Part shown: one piece after another, positions 10,560 to 20,448 of the stretch
How the letters are laid out: the number at the start of each line of letters is the position of its first letter
Position numbering within the stretch: position 1 is the first letter of the stretch
Assembly (NCBI GenBank): GCA_027604665.1
Contig: JADGIZ010000103.1
Span: 1 to 26,494, forward strand
Source of the DNA: Polyrhizophydium stewartii
Taxonomy: Eukaryota > Chytridiomycota > Chytridiomycetes > Rhizophydiales
Length of the DNA: 26,494 nt
Reading direction: 5' to 3'
Notes under the pieces: model-generated
Database searches by the model: none
Told to the model about the DNA's origin: nothing
Seen by the model: the letters and a program-made list of their open reading frames with translations, nothing else
Position numbers and translations under genes: made by a program

Positions 10560-13500
10560 ATGAGTCCCGTTCAGCACACGTCGAGTGAACCTGTCAGCGA
10601 ATCGACAGAAAAATGGCAGGATTGTGCCGCCAGTATCTTTTCCAAACACCGTACAATGGGCCTCTACGGCGAGGTCGAGCTTGGGTGAGCGCACATCCAG
10701 ATGCTGCCTCGAGCGCTGTGCCAAGGCAGCGTCAAGCGAGGCAGGCACTGGCTCACGCACACGCGTTGCGCTTCCGTCGCCAACCAGCAAGTCCCGCGGC
10801 CACACGGCCGTCTGCTCGCCAGTCTTTGTGCGGCCGAATCTGCTGTGCTATGTCTCGGGCAACTGCATCAACGCCGTCGACACGGGCCACTTCACTCCAA
10901 TCGAGCGCACGGTGCCAGAGGCCACTGTGAGCGCCGCTGAAAGCTCTTCAGAAAGCGGGCTCCGGCCGCAGCGACTCGCAGGCCATATCAGCCCCGAGAC
11001 GCACAACAGGATCGTTGTCGCCGACGCACAAATCTCTGCCTTTGCCGTGTATGCGCGCGATGGCGTCGTCGCCTACGTCGAGAGCGGCTCGTCCAAGGTC
11101 AAGGTCGCAAAATGGTCCATCTCCAACGGAATCACGACGCCAATGGGCGAGCTGGAGGGTGCGCCTGCCACCGCACGAACCTGGTTGCGCTGGGCCGGCT
11201 GACTTGGCGTTGCGTTCAACGACAACAAATCGCTGGACGCGACAACGCACGCGACTCGACAGCCGTCCAAGACCTGCAAATCTTAGCACTGACCTTCTCC
11301 GCCGATGGACAGTATCTGGCTGCTCTCGGAGATCTGCCATCGTACCAGATCACTATATGGAACTGGCGCGCGCAGAAGGCAGTCGCGAACTGCTCAAATG
11401 ACGCCCCAGCGTGCAGTATCTCGTTCGATCCGCTCGACTCGAAGCGTCTCTGCACGTCAGGACGCGGCGGCGTCATCAAGTTCTGGAAGCTTAAAGTCGG
11501 CTTCCGCAAGCACCTTCTGCTTCCAACGTAAGCTGCCATCACATCCGGACAAAAACAGCCCGTGCGCCATCTGACTCGGTGCCTCGACGGCGCAAGCAGA
11601 GTCGGCGCTGAGATGCCCAAGCAGCCAATCGTCGAATCAGAGACCCCAGTCAACCTGCTGGCTTCGCTGCGCTTCGATACGCGCTCCACCGTCGTCGAGG
11701 AGCACGAGCCAATCAAGGTTGTGCCTTTGGGCCACACATGGAGCCCCGCGCACAAGGTCTACTGCAGCAGCGACGACGGGTGCGAGATCTATCTGTTCGA
11801 TCCCGAGACCGGCGCGTGCGACATTGTCGTTTCGACCAAGCGCGACGTGACGTTTCTCGAGCCAATGCAGCTGTCTTCCGAGCAGCCGGAAGCGGATAAG
11901 TGCCCGAGCGGAAGTATGCGTTGTGTGGCAATCAACGCGCATGGCTTCATTGTCGGCGGTCAGGTGGGTAGCCGGACATCCCCGCCTTGACGTTGTGTAA
12001 ACTACTGGCTGACCTGGATGTGCATCTTCTCGGCCAGGACGGAGCGCTTCGAATTGTGACGAGCGAGGGTGCGGCTAGCAAGGTCATCAACGTGACGGGA
12101 GGCGTGCCCATTTCGAACATTGTAGTTTCGCCCGACTTCAAGCAGGTGATCGTGGAGGCGCAAAACACTCGCATCTTCCTCGTCAACCTGCAAAACGAGA
12201 GGAACCTGCTTGTCGTCAACAGCGACACGCACAGCATCGTCGCCGTCGGCACCTATGTGCTCTTCAACAAGTCTGTTACAATAAGCGCAAACGGCCTGCT
12301 GCAGTTCTGGGATATCGAAAAGCAAACCCTCATGACACGCGTGGCCACAAACTCGACGCCGTCGTGCCTGGCCGTGAGCCCGATTTCGTACCTTATTGGC
12401 ATCGGATCGACCTCAGGCCATGTCCGCATCTACGACACCAGCGGCATTCCCGAGAAACCTCCGCGCCTGGTCTTCCGCAAGCGCGTTCACAGCGGCTGCG
12501 TCAAGAAGGTGGGCTGCCTTCTAGCTTTCAAAGGAAATCTCGATCCGCGTGAAATTGATGTTCCGAGAATGTCAGGTTTCGTTTGAAAGTGGCGGACGAT
12601 ACATGATGTCGGCGGCAGAAGACGGCCACGTCTTTCTATATGACGTGTTTGAGAAGTTCAAGGTCATGGGCTACTTGATGATCGCTGGGACATTTAGCGG
12701 TGCTATGTGGAACAATGAGGAACTTGACGACAAGCCGGCGGTGAGCACCGCACCTGGTGTTGCTCAAGGCGCCATACACTCATGACCCTGCTCGCATCGC
12801 AGTTCCTGCGGCTTTACGTGCTATCCAGAGAGGAGCAGCAGCAGTCGACTTTGATCTACCGATTCGAGCTGCCGCTTGACCAGGAGCTGACCTGCGCGGG
12901 CGATGAGCCCATGCGCATCTCCAAGTCGCTGTATCAGGTGAGTGAATATGTTCCGAGAAGCCTCAGAGCACGCATACAGGCTGACGAGTGTGCCGGTAGC
13001 AAATCGTGTACAAGATCGAGGACCATATTACGGACATTGCCGTGCTTCCAAGGTGCGCTGATGAGCGGCCAGGATTGCCGAGACTACGGTTCAGAAGCTG
13101 ACCAGATCTGCTTGTGGCGGCTTGCAGTCACCTTTCTGCCGGTCGCGAGACATTCTACCTTCTCACCGGCGAGCGCAAGCTCAAGGTCGTCATGGCACCG
13201 TCCAACCCAACGCTCGTATCCGACAAGATTCTTCTCGGAGCTCCATCATCCGAGGCAAGTCGGACTCGGGAATCGCTCAAATCGTCCCAATCGCACTTTC
13301 GGCTTACATCGGAAATCCACCGCAGTACACTGACCACCAGCGCTCACCGGCGCTGCTGTCGCCATCCAACACGCGCGAGTGGCTCCTGACTTGGGCTCCG
13401 GATGGCCTGATCACGATCCGCTCACTCATTGAGCCCGAGCGCAGCATCAAGCTCTATGCGCACGACCCGCACCAAGGTGGCGTCCGCGATGCCATCTTCA

Positions 13501-16500
13501 GCCGCGACTGCCGCTTCATTATCACCGCCGGAGGCGACGGACTACTGCGCCGCTGGGACTGGAGGTACAGCACGGGTGGTCGGCGTGTGGCGCTCGAGGC
13601 TGCCGAGAACGCCGAGAACCTTGCCGACGAGCGCCGACCCGTCGCCGACGACATCACGGCGCGGCTTGCCGAGATGTTCGAACGCACGCCGGTGGGTGTA
13701 GCTCGAGAGCCGCAAGGCACGCTGAACCTAGCTGCGCTGACTTTTAGCCGCGATGCGCAGGTTACCGACCAGTCAGACTCGGTTCACGAAGACGACCTGC
13801 TCGACTCGTTGGAGAAATCGAAGCGGCCTGAAGTGCACACTTCAAGCGAGAAGGATGTGCGTCGGATTCTGCGCCGCATATCGACCTGCGGGCCATGCTC
13901 ACTCGAGCGCGCATGTGCAGACATACCGTGCCCAGATCGAGTCCAAAGTCAAGGGAATCACCGAAAAGCTGTTGCGCGCCATGGAGAAGAACGAGACGGT
14001 GCCGCAACTCGAGCAGATCGATCGCGAAGAGTTCATTGTCGACTTTGAGGAGCGCGACCGGCTGATCAGTGAAGCCGACGCCAAGATTCGCGGGATCCGC
14101 CGCGAGATCGAGGAGGAGAACCTGAAGAAGCATGTGATCCGCAACCGCCTCAAGGTGGGCAGCCGACTGGCACATGCATGCTGTGGAGTGAGCCGCTGAC
14201 CTTTGCGCACCGTCGGCCGCAGAAAGAGTGCTGGGACTCGATGGAAGTCGTTGGACAGTCCATCAAATCGTTCAACAAGGAGACCATGACCAATCGCCTG
14301 ACAGAGGCTCCCAACTACCCAATTCGACATCGCTCAAAGGCACAGTTACGCTGGGTCGAGAAGATGAAACGCCTCCGCCGCGTCCAGATTGCGGTACACA
14401 ACGCAACCAGGAAAAAGTCTGTGCACGAGGAAAGCGCGGCCGACGAGGTTGGTCGCCTGCAGAGGCTGCTTTTGGCCCGCGGGCTTGTGGCTGAGACTCA
14501 GTGCATAACTGCAGCAACATGCGGAAGAGGGCGAAGCCAAGAAAGTGGTGCAGACCCAGAGCAAGAACTCGGAGCTCTTGTACGATCCGTTTGAGCTCAC
14601 GACCAACGAGCGTCGGCGCATCCAGAGCGTGCTCCTTGGCGAGTATATTCTGGATATCAAGGTGCTTGCGTGCGAGCCATTCTGAGTATTCGACGTCGCT
14701 TGCTGACTGCGTGTGCGACGCAGACCGAGTTCAACGCGCGGTTCAATGAGATGTTTAAGCTCAAGCAGGACGAGATTGTCAAGATTGAGGAGAAGAACGA
14801 CCGCATCAACACGATCTTGCAGCAGCTGCAAGTAAGCTTAGCAAGTAGCCTCAGCTCACTTTAATGATCCTGACAGTGTGAAATCTTGCTTTCTGCAGCT
14901 CCAGGAGGCAGTCTACCACCCCGAGCTTGATGAGGATGAGGTGCCGACGCGGATCATCGAGGTTCTGGACTCGGAGGTTACTTGCGAGCGGGTGCGTCGA
15001 GCGGCGCTCCTGGCTGCTGCAGTCGGCGCCAGGGCTGATAATCTTCTGCTTTGATTCAGTTCATTACGGCTGAGGAGCGCAAGCGAATAGAGGAGAAGCG
15101 GCGCCAGGAGGAGGAGCGTCAACGCCAGCAAGCCGAGGACAACTCACGCCAGCGCGCGCTCATGACAATGATGGGCGGCAAGCTCGAAGACCGGTACGTG
15201 TTGCGACCACGCCACCAAATGGATGCCTAACGCTGACACGGCGGTGTTACAGCACCGAGCAGGACAATAAAGTCGAGCTTGTCAAGCCCGAGTGGATGAA
15301 CAAGCCCAAGGCGGACATGACCGACGAGGAGCGCAAGCTACTCAAGGAGTTTGAGAAGAAGATGGCTATTTTCAAGGCACGGCTTGCGCGCGACTCATTG
15401 TCGTGCGCGATATGTGGCCAGCTGACCATCTGTCGCGGCTCTGCGGTGTACAGGAGGAGCAAGAAAAGTACCGCAAGGCGCTTGAAACAGAGCTGCGCAA
15501 ACTGCAGAGCACCATTGGCGAGATCTGCGACGGTTTTGACACGCAGCTGCGCGAGTTCTACCGAAAGAAGCTTGCCACGGACCAAGCCATCTACCAGTGC
15601 GAGCTGCGCATGATCAAGCTCGCGCAGGCTGTCATGAGCAGCGAAGAGGATGAGCCCAAGGCAGGCGCTAAAATGTTGCAAAAGCACTGGCTACGGTCAA
15701 GGCAGTGCGCTGACGTTTCTTGCCTGATGGGGGACCCTGCAGGAGTTTGCCATTCAGCGGCGTCTCGAAGATCTGCGACAGGAGAAGACCATGTACACCA
15801 ACGAGATTCCTGAGATCAAGAAGGAGCTTGAAAAGTACCGCGAGGAGTACGAGTCGGCGCTCAAGCGCGACAAGGAGATTGAGCGTCTGTTCAAGAAGGA
15901 GTTCCACGGAAGCGACTTCTTCTACGAGGCTCTCCTGCGGCTCTTCAAACGGCGCGACGGCGGCAGAGTCGACAAGGAGGAGCCGGCCAAGGCCAAGGAG
16001 GAGGACTGGAACCCATTTGCGGCAGCGGAGCGCGACCAAGGAATCAGCGAGGCCGACCCGCCGCCGCTCAACCAAGACGTGGACATGCCCGAGGGCCTAC
16101 CACTCGAGCTATGGAATAAGCTCGTCGATCTCCGCGACAAGAAGATCGCGACCGAGCAGGAGGTGCTCACGACCAGCCGCAAGTTCAACGACATGCAGAC
16201 GCTCGTGCAGAACGTGCTCGAGGAGAGCGACCGGATCCGCACCGAGTCGGAGAAGACAGCCAACGAGCTCGCGCAGTTCCTCGAGTACAAGTTCCAGAAC
16301 ACGTACAACCTCGACAGCCTGTTCAACCTCAAGCAGGGCCAGGTCGAGGTTCCGCAGGCACCTGTCGTGACGGACTACTCGGACGCTTTGCTGATCCACC
16401 GCAGTGCCGTCGAGAGGCTCAACGACTCGATTGTCGCCCTGGGCAAGGCCAAGGTCGATGCGCTGACGGAGATGAAAGACTATCGCAAGGGTATCCACGC

Positions 16501-17205
16501 GCTCGAGTGGTGAGCCACGGCGCTTGTGCAATGCTTCTCGTTGGCTGCGCGAACGAGCTGACGTGCAAGAGCACCTCAGGGAAAACAAAATGTTCGACTA
16601 CCAGGCCGAGGACCTTGTCATCCGCACGCGCGACATCCAGCTTCTGCGCGTAACCAAGCAGATGCAAGAGTACATACGCAGTGGCGACGAGCACAAGCAA
16701 GCCACCGAGATCGCGGCACTCGAAAAGCGCGCCGAGTACAGCCAAAAGGTAACTTGCGTGCAGGTTCCGTTAAACTTTCGCACTCAGTTGACTGACGTGC
16801 GTTGGCCACAGGCTCACTTGCACAAGATCGAGGAGAAGAAGAAAACTGTGCAGCGACTGCAAAAGAAGATCCGCGAAAAGGTCCTCGAGAACCAGGCGCT
16901 TGACACGCAGCTCCGCGAGCTGGATTCAGCGGTGATGGAGCGGCGGAACATCCACGACGTCAAGCGTGAGTCTGCATGCCCGATATTCTTGCATCTGGCC
17001 AAAGACGCTGACGCATTAGTCGCCGTGGACTGTGGCGAATACAGTCAAGCGAGCGAGCGAGACCCGCCGCAAGGACCCGCTGCGGGAGATATACACGCGC
17101 CGCCGCCTGATCGACCTGGCTAAGTCTCAGGCGCAGGACATTGCCATCCTGCGCGAGGAGGTCGAGCGTCTGCGCCTGCGTACGTACCCGGCGTTCCAAG
17201 TCTGA
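10560..17205 (+). CDS. CFAP43: CFAP43, cilia- and flagella-associated protein (axonemal WD40/coiled-coil)
   Basis: CFAP43 works with CFAP44 in the axoneme, tethering inner dynein f/I1 motor heads to doublet microtubules. I resolved over 20 exons encoding about 1700 residues (human 1665). Exons: 10560-10684, 10788-11158, 11263-11527, 11600-11963, 12038-12508, 12576-12740, 12803-12937, 13000-13052, 13128-13691, 13761-13856, 13921-14154, 14223-14447, 14515-14661, 14724-14831, 14899-14991, 15060-15193, 15253-15376, 15454-15660, 15743-16490, 16570-16748, 16812-16965, 17045-17205. The N-terminal half is a WD40 array (GKSRGHTAVCSPVFVRPNLL, SFDPLDSKRLCTSGRGGVIKF, GHVRIYDTSGIP, WAPDGLITIRSL, GGDGLLRRWDWR). 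The C-terminal half is charged coiled coil with KADMTDEERKLLKEFEKK, EIERLFKKEFHGSDFFYEA, TRDIQLLRVTKQMQEY and a final REEVERLRLRTYPAFQV, close to the family's C-terminus. Oddities: an unexplained frame switch between 13186 and 13260, two apparent GC-AG introns, and an intron (13692-13760) that is in frame without a stop. The donor at 16490 is uncertain. The presence of this gene implies a flagellated life stage. Confidence 0.92.
15377..15453 (+). other. Putative GC-AG intron in CFAP43 (AAG then GCACGG)
   Basis: The upstream exon ends in EFEKKMAIFK and the next starts EEQEKYRKALETE, both phase 0. Every GT in the interval is in phase 1 or 2. A GC donor after AAG gives the only in-phase join to the acceptor TGTACAG. 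GCTGAC lies about 30 bases before that acceptor. Confidence 0.65.
15661..15742 (+). other. Putative GC-AG intron in CFAP43 (AAG then GCAGGC)
   Basis: The upstream exon ends SSEEDEPK and the next starts EFAIQRRLEDLRQEK, both phase 0, with acceptor CCTGCAG. GT donors close by are in phase 2. An alternative GT donor (GTCATG at the start of the acidic stretch) is in phase but poor. The sequence AAG then GC repeats the pattern of the intron at 15377. Confidence 0.55.
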
Positions 17206-17216
17206 CGACCAACTCA

Positions 17217-17222
17217 AATAAA
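17217..17222 (+). promoter_or_regulatory. AATAAA polyadenylation-like signal after CFAP43
   Basis: A canonical AATAAA lies 12 bases after the CFAP43 stop codon, in the 83-base gap before the convergent Dam-like gene ends. The position suits a short fungal 3' UTR. The two genes' transcripts probably overlap. Confidence 0.45.
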
Positions 17223-17288
17223 CACAGCGCACTCGGCGCACTCGGCGCACTACCACCAGGAGAAGGAGTTCATCGCAAGCATATCATA

Positions 17289-20200
17289 TCAGGATCTATT
17301 TCCTATAACGTGGTTCAGGATGCTGGTCTGGTGGTGTGCGAGCTGAATGTGGGCGAGGTTGAACTGTGTGCCGTTGGGATCCGCAATGGAACAGAGGTTG
17401 CTCGCAAGCGAGATGGCTGGGGTCGAGGCAGAGCCATTGCTTCCAGAGACCGCAGCAGCAACGGCGGCGGCTGCAGCTGCAGCGGCGGCGGCGTTGTTCA
17501 TCTCGATCGTGTTCTGGAACGCCATCGTCTGCCGTATCTGGTCGTGGCGCATGTTCACAAACGGTGTTCCCGGAACAAGTGACGTTACGTCGTGGTATTC
17601 AAAGTATGGATACGACAGGATTTGCGGGCTCGTGCTGCTGCGAGACTGGTTGTGTTGCATGTACTGGCTGCTAGGGCTGCCGTTCAGATGCAGCGCCACG
17701 TTGCACAGCGCAGGGCTTGTGTTGTCCTGAAAGAACTGGAGCTTCTGCTGCGACTCTTGCGCAGACTGCGCGCAGGCAAGCTGGTCTGGTACAGACGCCG
17801 CGGACACCGGTGCAGCAGTCTCCGGCTTCTGAGACTCGAGCCGCAGCTTCGTCACGATCTTGGATGGCTTTGGCTTGGATCGCGCGGTCGAATCTTGCGC
17901 AGCTTCGCCATCGTGCGCACCGTCGAGCGAGTCGGCGATCTGCTGGATCAGCGCCTGGGTCGCCGTACAGCTCGGCTGCGCTTCTCGGCGTGCCCGGACA
18001 CGGCCCTTATGCGGTGCTTTAGGCAGCTTCGCGCCAGGCTTCGTCGTCGCTCGCTTCCGAGTCTTTGCCGTTGGCTTGCTGCTCTCACACTGGGTCGCAG
18101 CGGGGCCAACTTCAACCGCAGCATCGTCGGCGGCACGCAGCCCGCCACAAGCTTGCAGGGCAGCCTGAACAGCATCGATCTCGGCGTCGCCCACTTTTGG
18201 GATGCCTGCAACCTCCGCCGGCCGGCCCGCCTGTTCTGCCTGACCGCGATCAAGGCCGATGTCGCCGGCAGCGTCCCTGCGGCGAAGCGCCTGCAACGGG
18301 TCCTGCAGCGGCTGAGACGCCGCTTGTGCGAACATGTGGATGGCCTGCATCTGCACGGTTCCGCCCGCGCCGGGCATCTCGGTGCCAAGGATCTGCGGCA
18401 TGATGACTTGGTGGTCGAGGCCGAGCGGATGCGCAGGCATTCCGGGCAGGGCCGGCGAGTTCTGCGGCGAGATGGACGAGCCCAGGACAGAGCCCGTTGG
18501 CGTTGCAAGAGCCGCGCCGGCCTGCACGTGCGCCAGGCTGCCCGGGATGGCGCCGCCAAGCGACCATGTGTTGTAGCCCGGGATCGATCCGTGCTTCCCA
18601 AAGTGCTGGCAAAAGCCGTGCGGGTTGCTTCCCCTGCTCGACCCCCACAGGCCGCCATCGCCGGCGCGAGTCAGCGGAAGGCGAGAGGTGCTGAGTGCAT
18701 GGCAGATGCCGCCGCTCGACTCACATGTACACGACCATGTGCGAGTCCGTGAGCGTCTTCTCCTTGGCCATGGGCGTCATGAACGAGAGCCGCGATCCAA
18801 AGAAGCAGTGCGGGTACAGCAGCGTGCGCGCGAACCAGTCGCACGCAGCATCGACGCGCAGCAGCAGCTGGCACGACTGGATCTCGCCCGCGAGGTACTT
18901 GCGCTCGGCGGCAAAGAACCACGCCTTCTGGCGCGAGCTGCCCGCTTCGTCCAAGCCGCCCGGCGGCGACAGCCAGACGTGCCCGCGCCACGGCTGCACC
19001 AGCCCGTTGCTAGCCTCGGTGAAGTACTGCCGCGCGATCTTGCCCGGATGCAGCTCGTTGGCGAACGGACAGCTTGCCGGATCGACGTCGAAGGCGTCCA
19101 CGCCGGCGACGCCCTTGGCGGCGGCGATGATGAAGCGGGGGGTATAGAGCTCGTTGTTGAGATCCGTGAAGGACACGCCAGTCTCTGCAAGGCGGTTATG
19201 AGTCGCCGACAGACGCTGTCAGTGGCTCGGCGCATGGTCAAGGCAACACGGGGCAGACGCACCGTATTTGATGGTCATGGCGACCACGTTCTCCTCGGTG
19301 ATGGACAGCCCAGAGTCGCACAGCTGGCGCCAGATGTGCCTGCGCACTTGAGGCGTGTACTTGTGAAGCGACCGCACGTGCGAGATGTTGATTGGCACGG
19401 GCAGCGTTTTGTCCTCTGTGATTGACTCGTAAACGTAGCTGCGCCAGAGACCGCGTAAGAGTCCACATTGTCGGCACCGACAGCCGCAAGGGGTTGAGGG
19501 CAGTATTCCAGAGCATCTGTCAGCTGCGCCTGCGCCTCTGCGTGTGTTTACGCCTCGCGGTCGGTGCTGCTGACCTCGAGCACAAATACGTGTTTGTGGT
19601 GCGTCTGCTGAAGCCGAAGCGAGCCTTGGAGTAGACGTAGATGGTCCTTTCTGGCGCTGGACATGGGGTCGGCAGCGTCAGTCGCTCGTGCGTCGTAAGG
19701 GAGCCTGGGTCAAGTATGGCTGCAGGGCAGGCAGCACTTGGCTCACCATATAGCCGCTCCTCCTCAATACAGCGAAGCGCGGCGGCTGAGGCGACGCAGA
19801 TGTGCGAGTGTGGGTGTGTGTGTGTGTTGAGGATCGGGAGAATCCAGTCGACGGGGGCGAGCGCCGCATCCAAAGCCCATGCGTATCGAGGTTCGCCGGA
19901 GCGCCGATGCATCGAGTCAAGTCAGCGAGAGGGCAGATCTACGAGCGCTTTTCATGGCGAGCGGTCGTCTTTGTGCGTGTCGCCAAAGCGACAACACCGC
20001 GAGTCGCGACAACACACGCCAGCGACAACATGGCCGCCGACGTGCGGGTTGTGCGTGCGTGCGTGCGGTCGGCGGTACTCGGCCATGCCCACGGCAGCAT
20101 GCACGGACGAGGATCGCACGCACCGACAATAAAGAACTTTCCGGTCATCAAGTGCTCGGTGATGGCGTTTTCGAGCTTGGTGCGGCGCTCGGTGCGCTCT

Positions 20201-20448
20201 GCGTTGCCGCTGTCCGTGTCTTCGCCGCTGTGCTTCTGGGATGCCGTGGCGGCCAGGTCGACGGCGATGGATGCAGAGAGGTCCAGCTGGTCGCCGTCGG
20301 TTGTGTCCATGTCGGTGTTGTATTCGCGCGACTCGGGTATGTCGGTTGCCTGCAACGACACAGCGCGTACGGCGTTCTCGGCGGCCGCGGCTGCGGCTGC
20401 AGCGGCAGCCATGACGACCTCGTCGTGCGAGACATGGTGCGAGAGCAT
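17289..20448 (-). CDS. Modular protein with phage-Dam-like adenine-methyltransferase domain, possibly inactive
   Basis: I do not recognise the full protein. Model: exons 20448-20124, 19785-19575, 19516-19263, 19184-18725, 18633-17289, all in phase, 864 residues. The N-terminus has a ten-alanine run, an acidic linker and HLMTGKFFIV. Exons 2-3 hold a Cys-rich stretch (CGCRCRQCGLLRGLWRSY) and a basic helical segment (HKYTPQVRRHIWRQLCDSG). Exon 4 resembles the phage/bacterial Dam family (PF05869): ELYTPRFI, FDVDPAS (19072-19083), ARQYFTEASNGLVQPW, GHVWLSPPGG (SPPG at 18958-18969), LLLRVDAACDWFARTLL, FGSRLSF, continuing in exon 5 as VVYMGSNPHGFCQHFGKHG. The usual D/N-P-P-Y catalytic motif is S-P-P-G, so catalysis is doubtful. 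The remaining 430 or so residues are low-complexity with basic patches and an alanine run. The 5' end is uncertain: an ATG at 19912 opens a frame into exon 2 (798 residues), and exon 1 might belong to a separate transcript. It could be a 6mA-related chromatin protein, but that is inference. Confidence 0.68.
19812..19828. repeat. (TG)n/(CA)n run in the Dam-like gene's first intron
   Basis: A short, slightly imperfect TG repeat lies in the 338-base first intron of the Dam-like gene model. On the coding strand it would read as a His/Thr repeat if that stretch were exonic, which argues mildly for an intron. Confidence 0.6.

Noticed and set aside
17592..18752. A 386-codon plus-strand frame opposite the last exon of the Dam-like gene
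   Set aside because: Leu/Arg-rich mirror of the low-complexity coding strand, with no recognisable motif. The minus-strand exon joins in phase to a recognisable domain.
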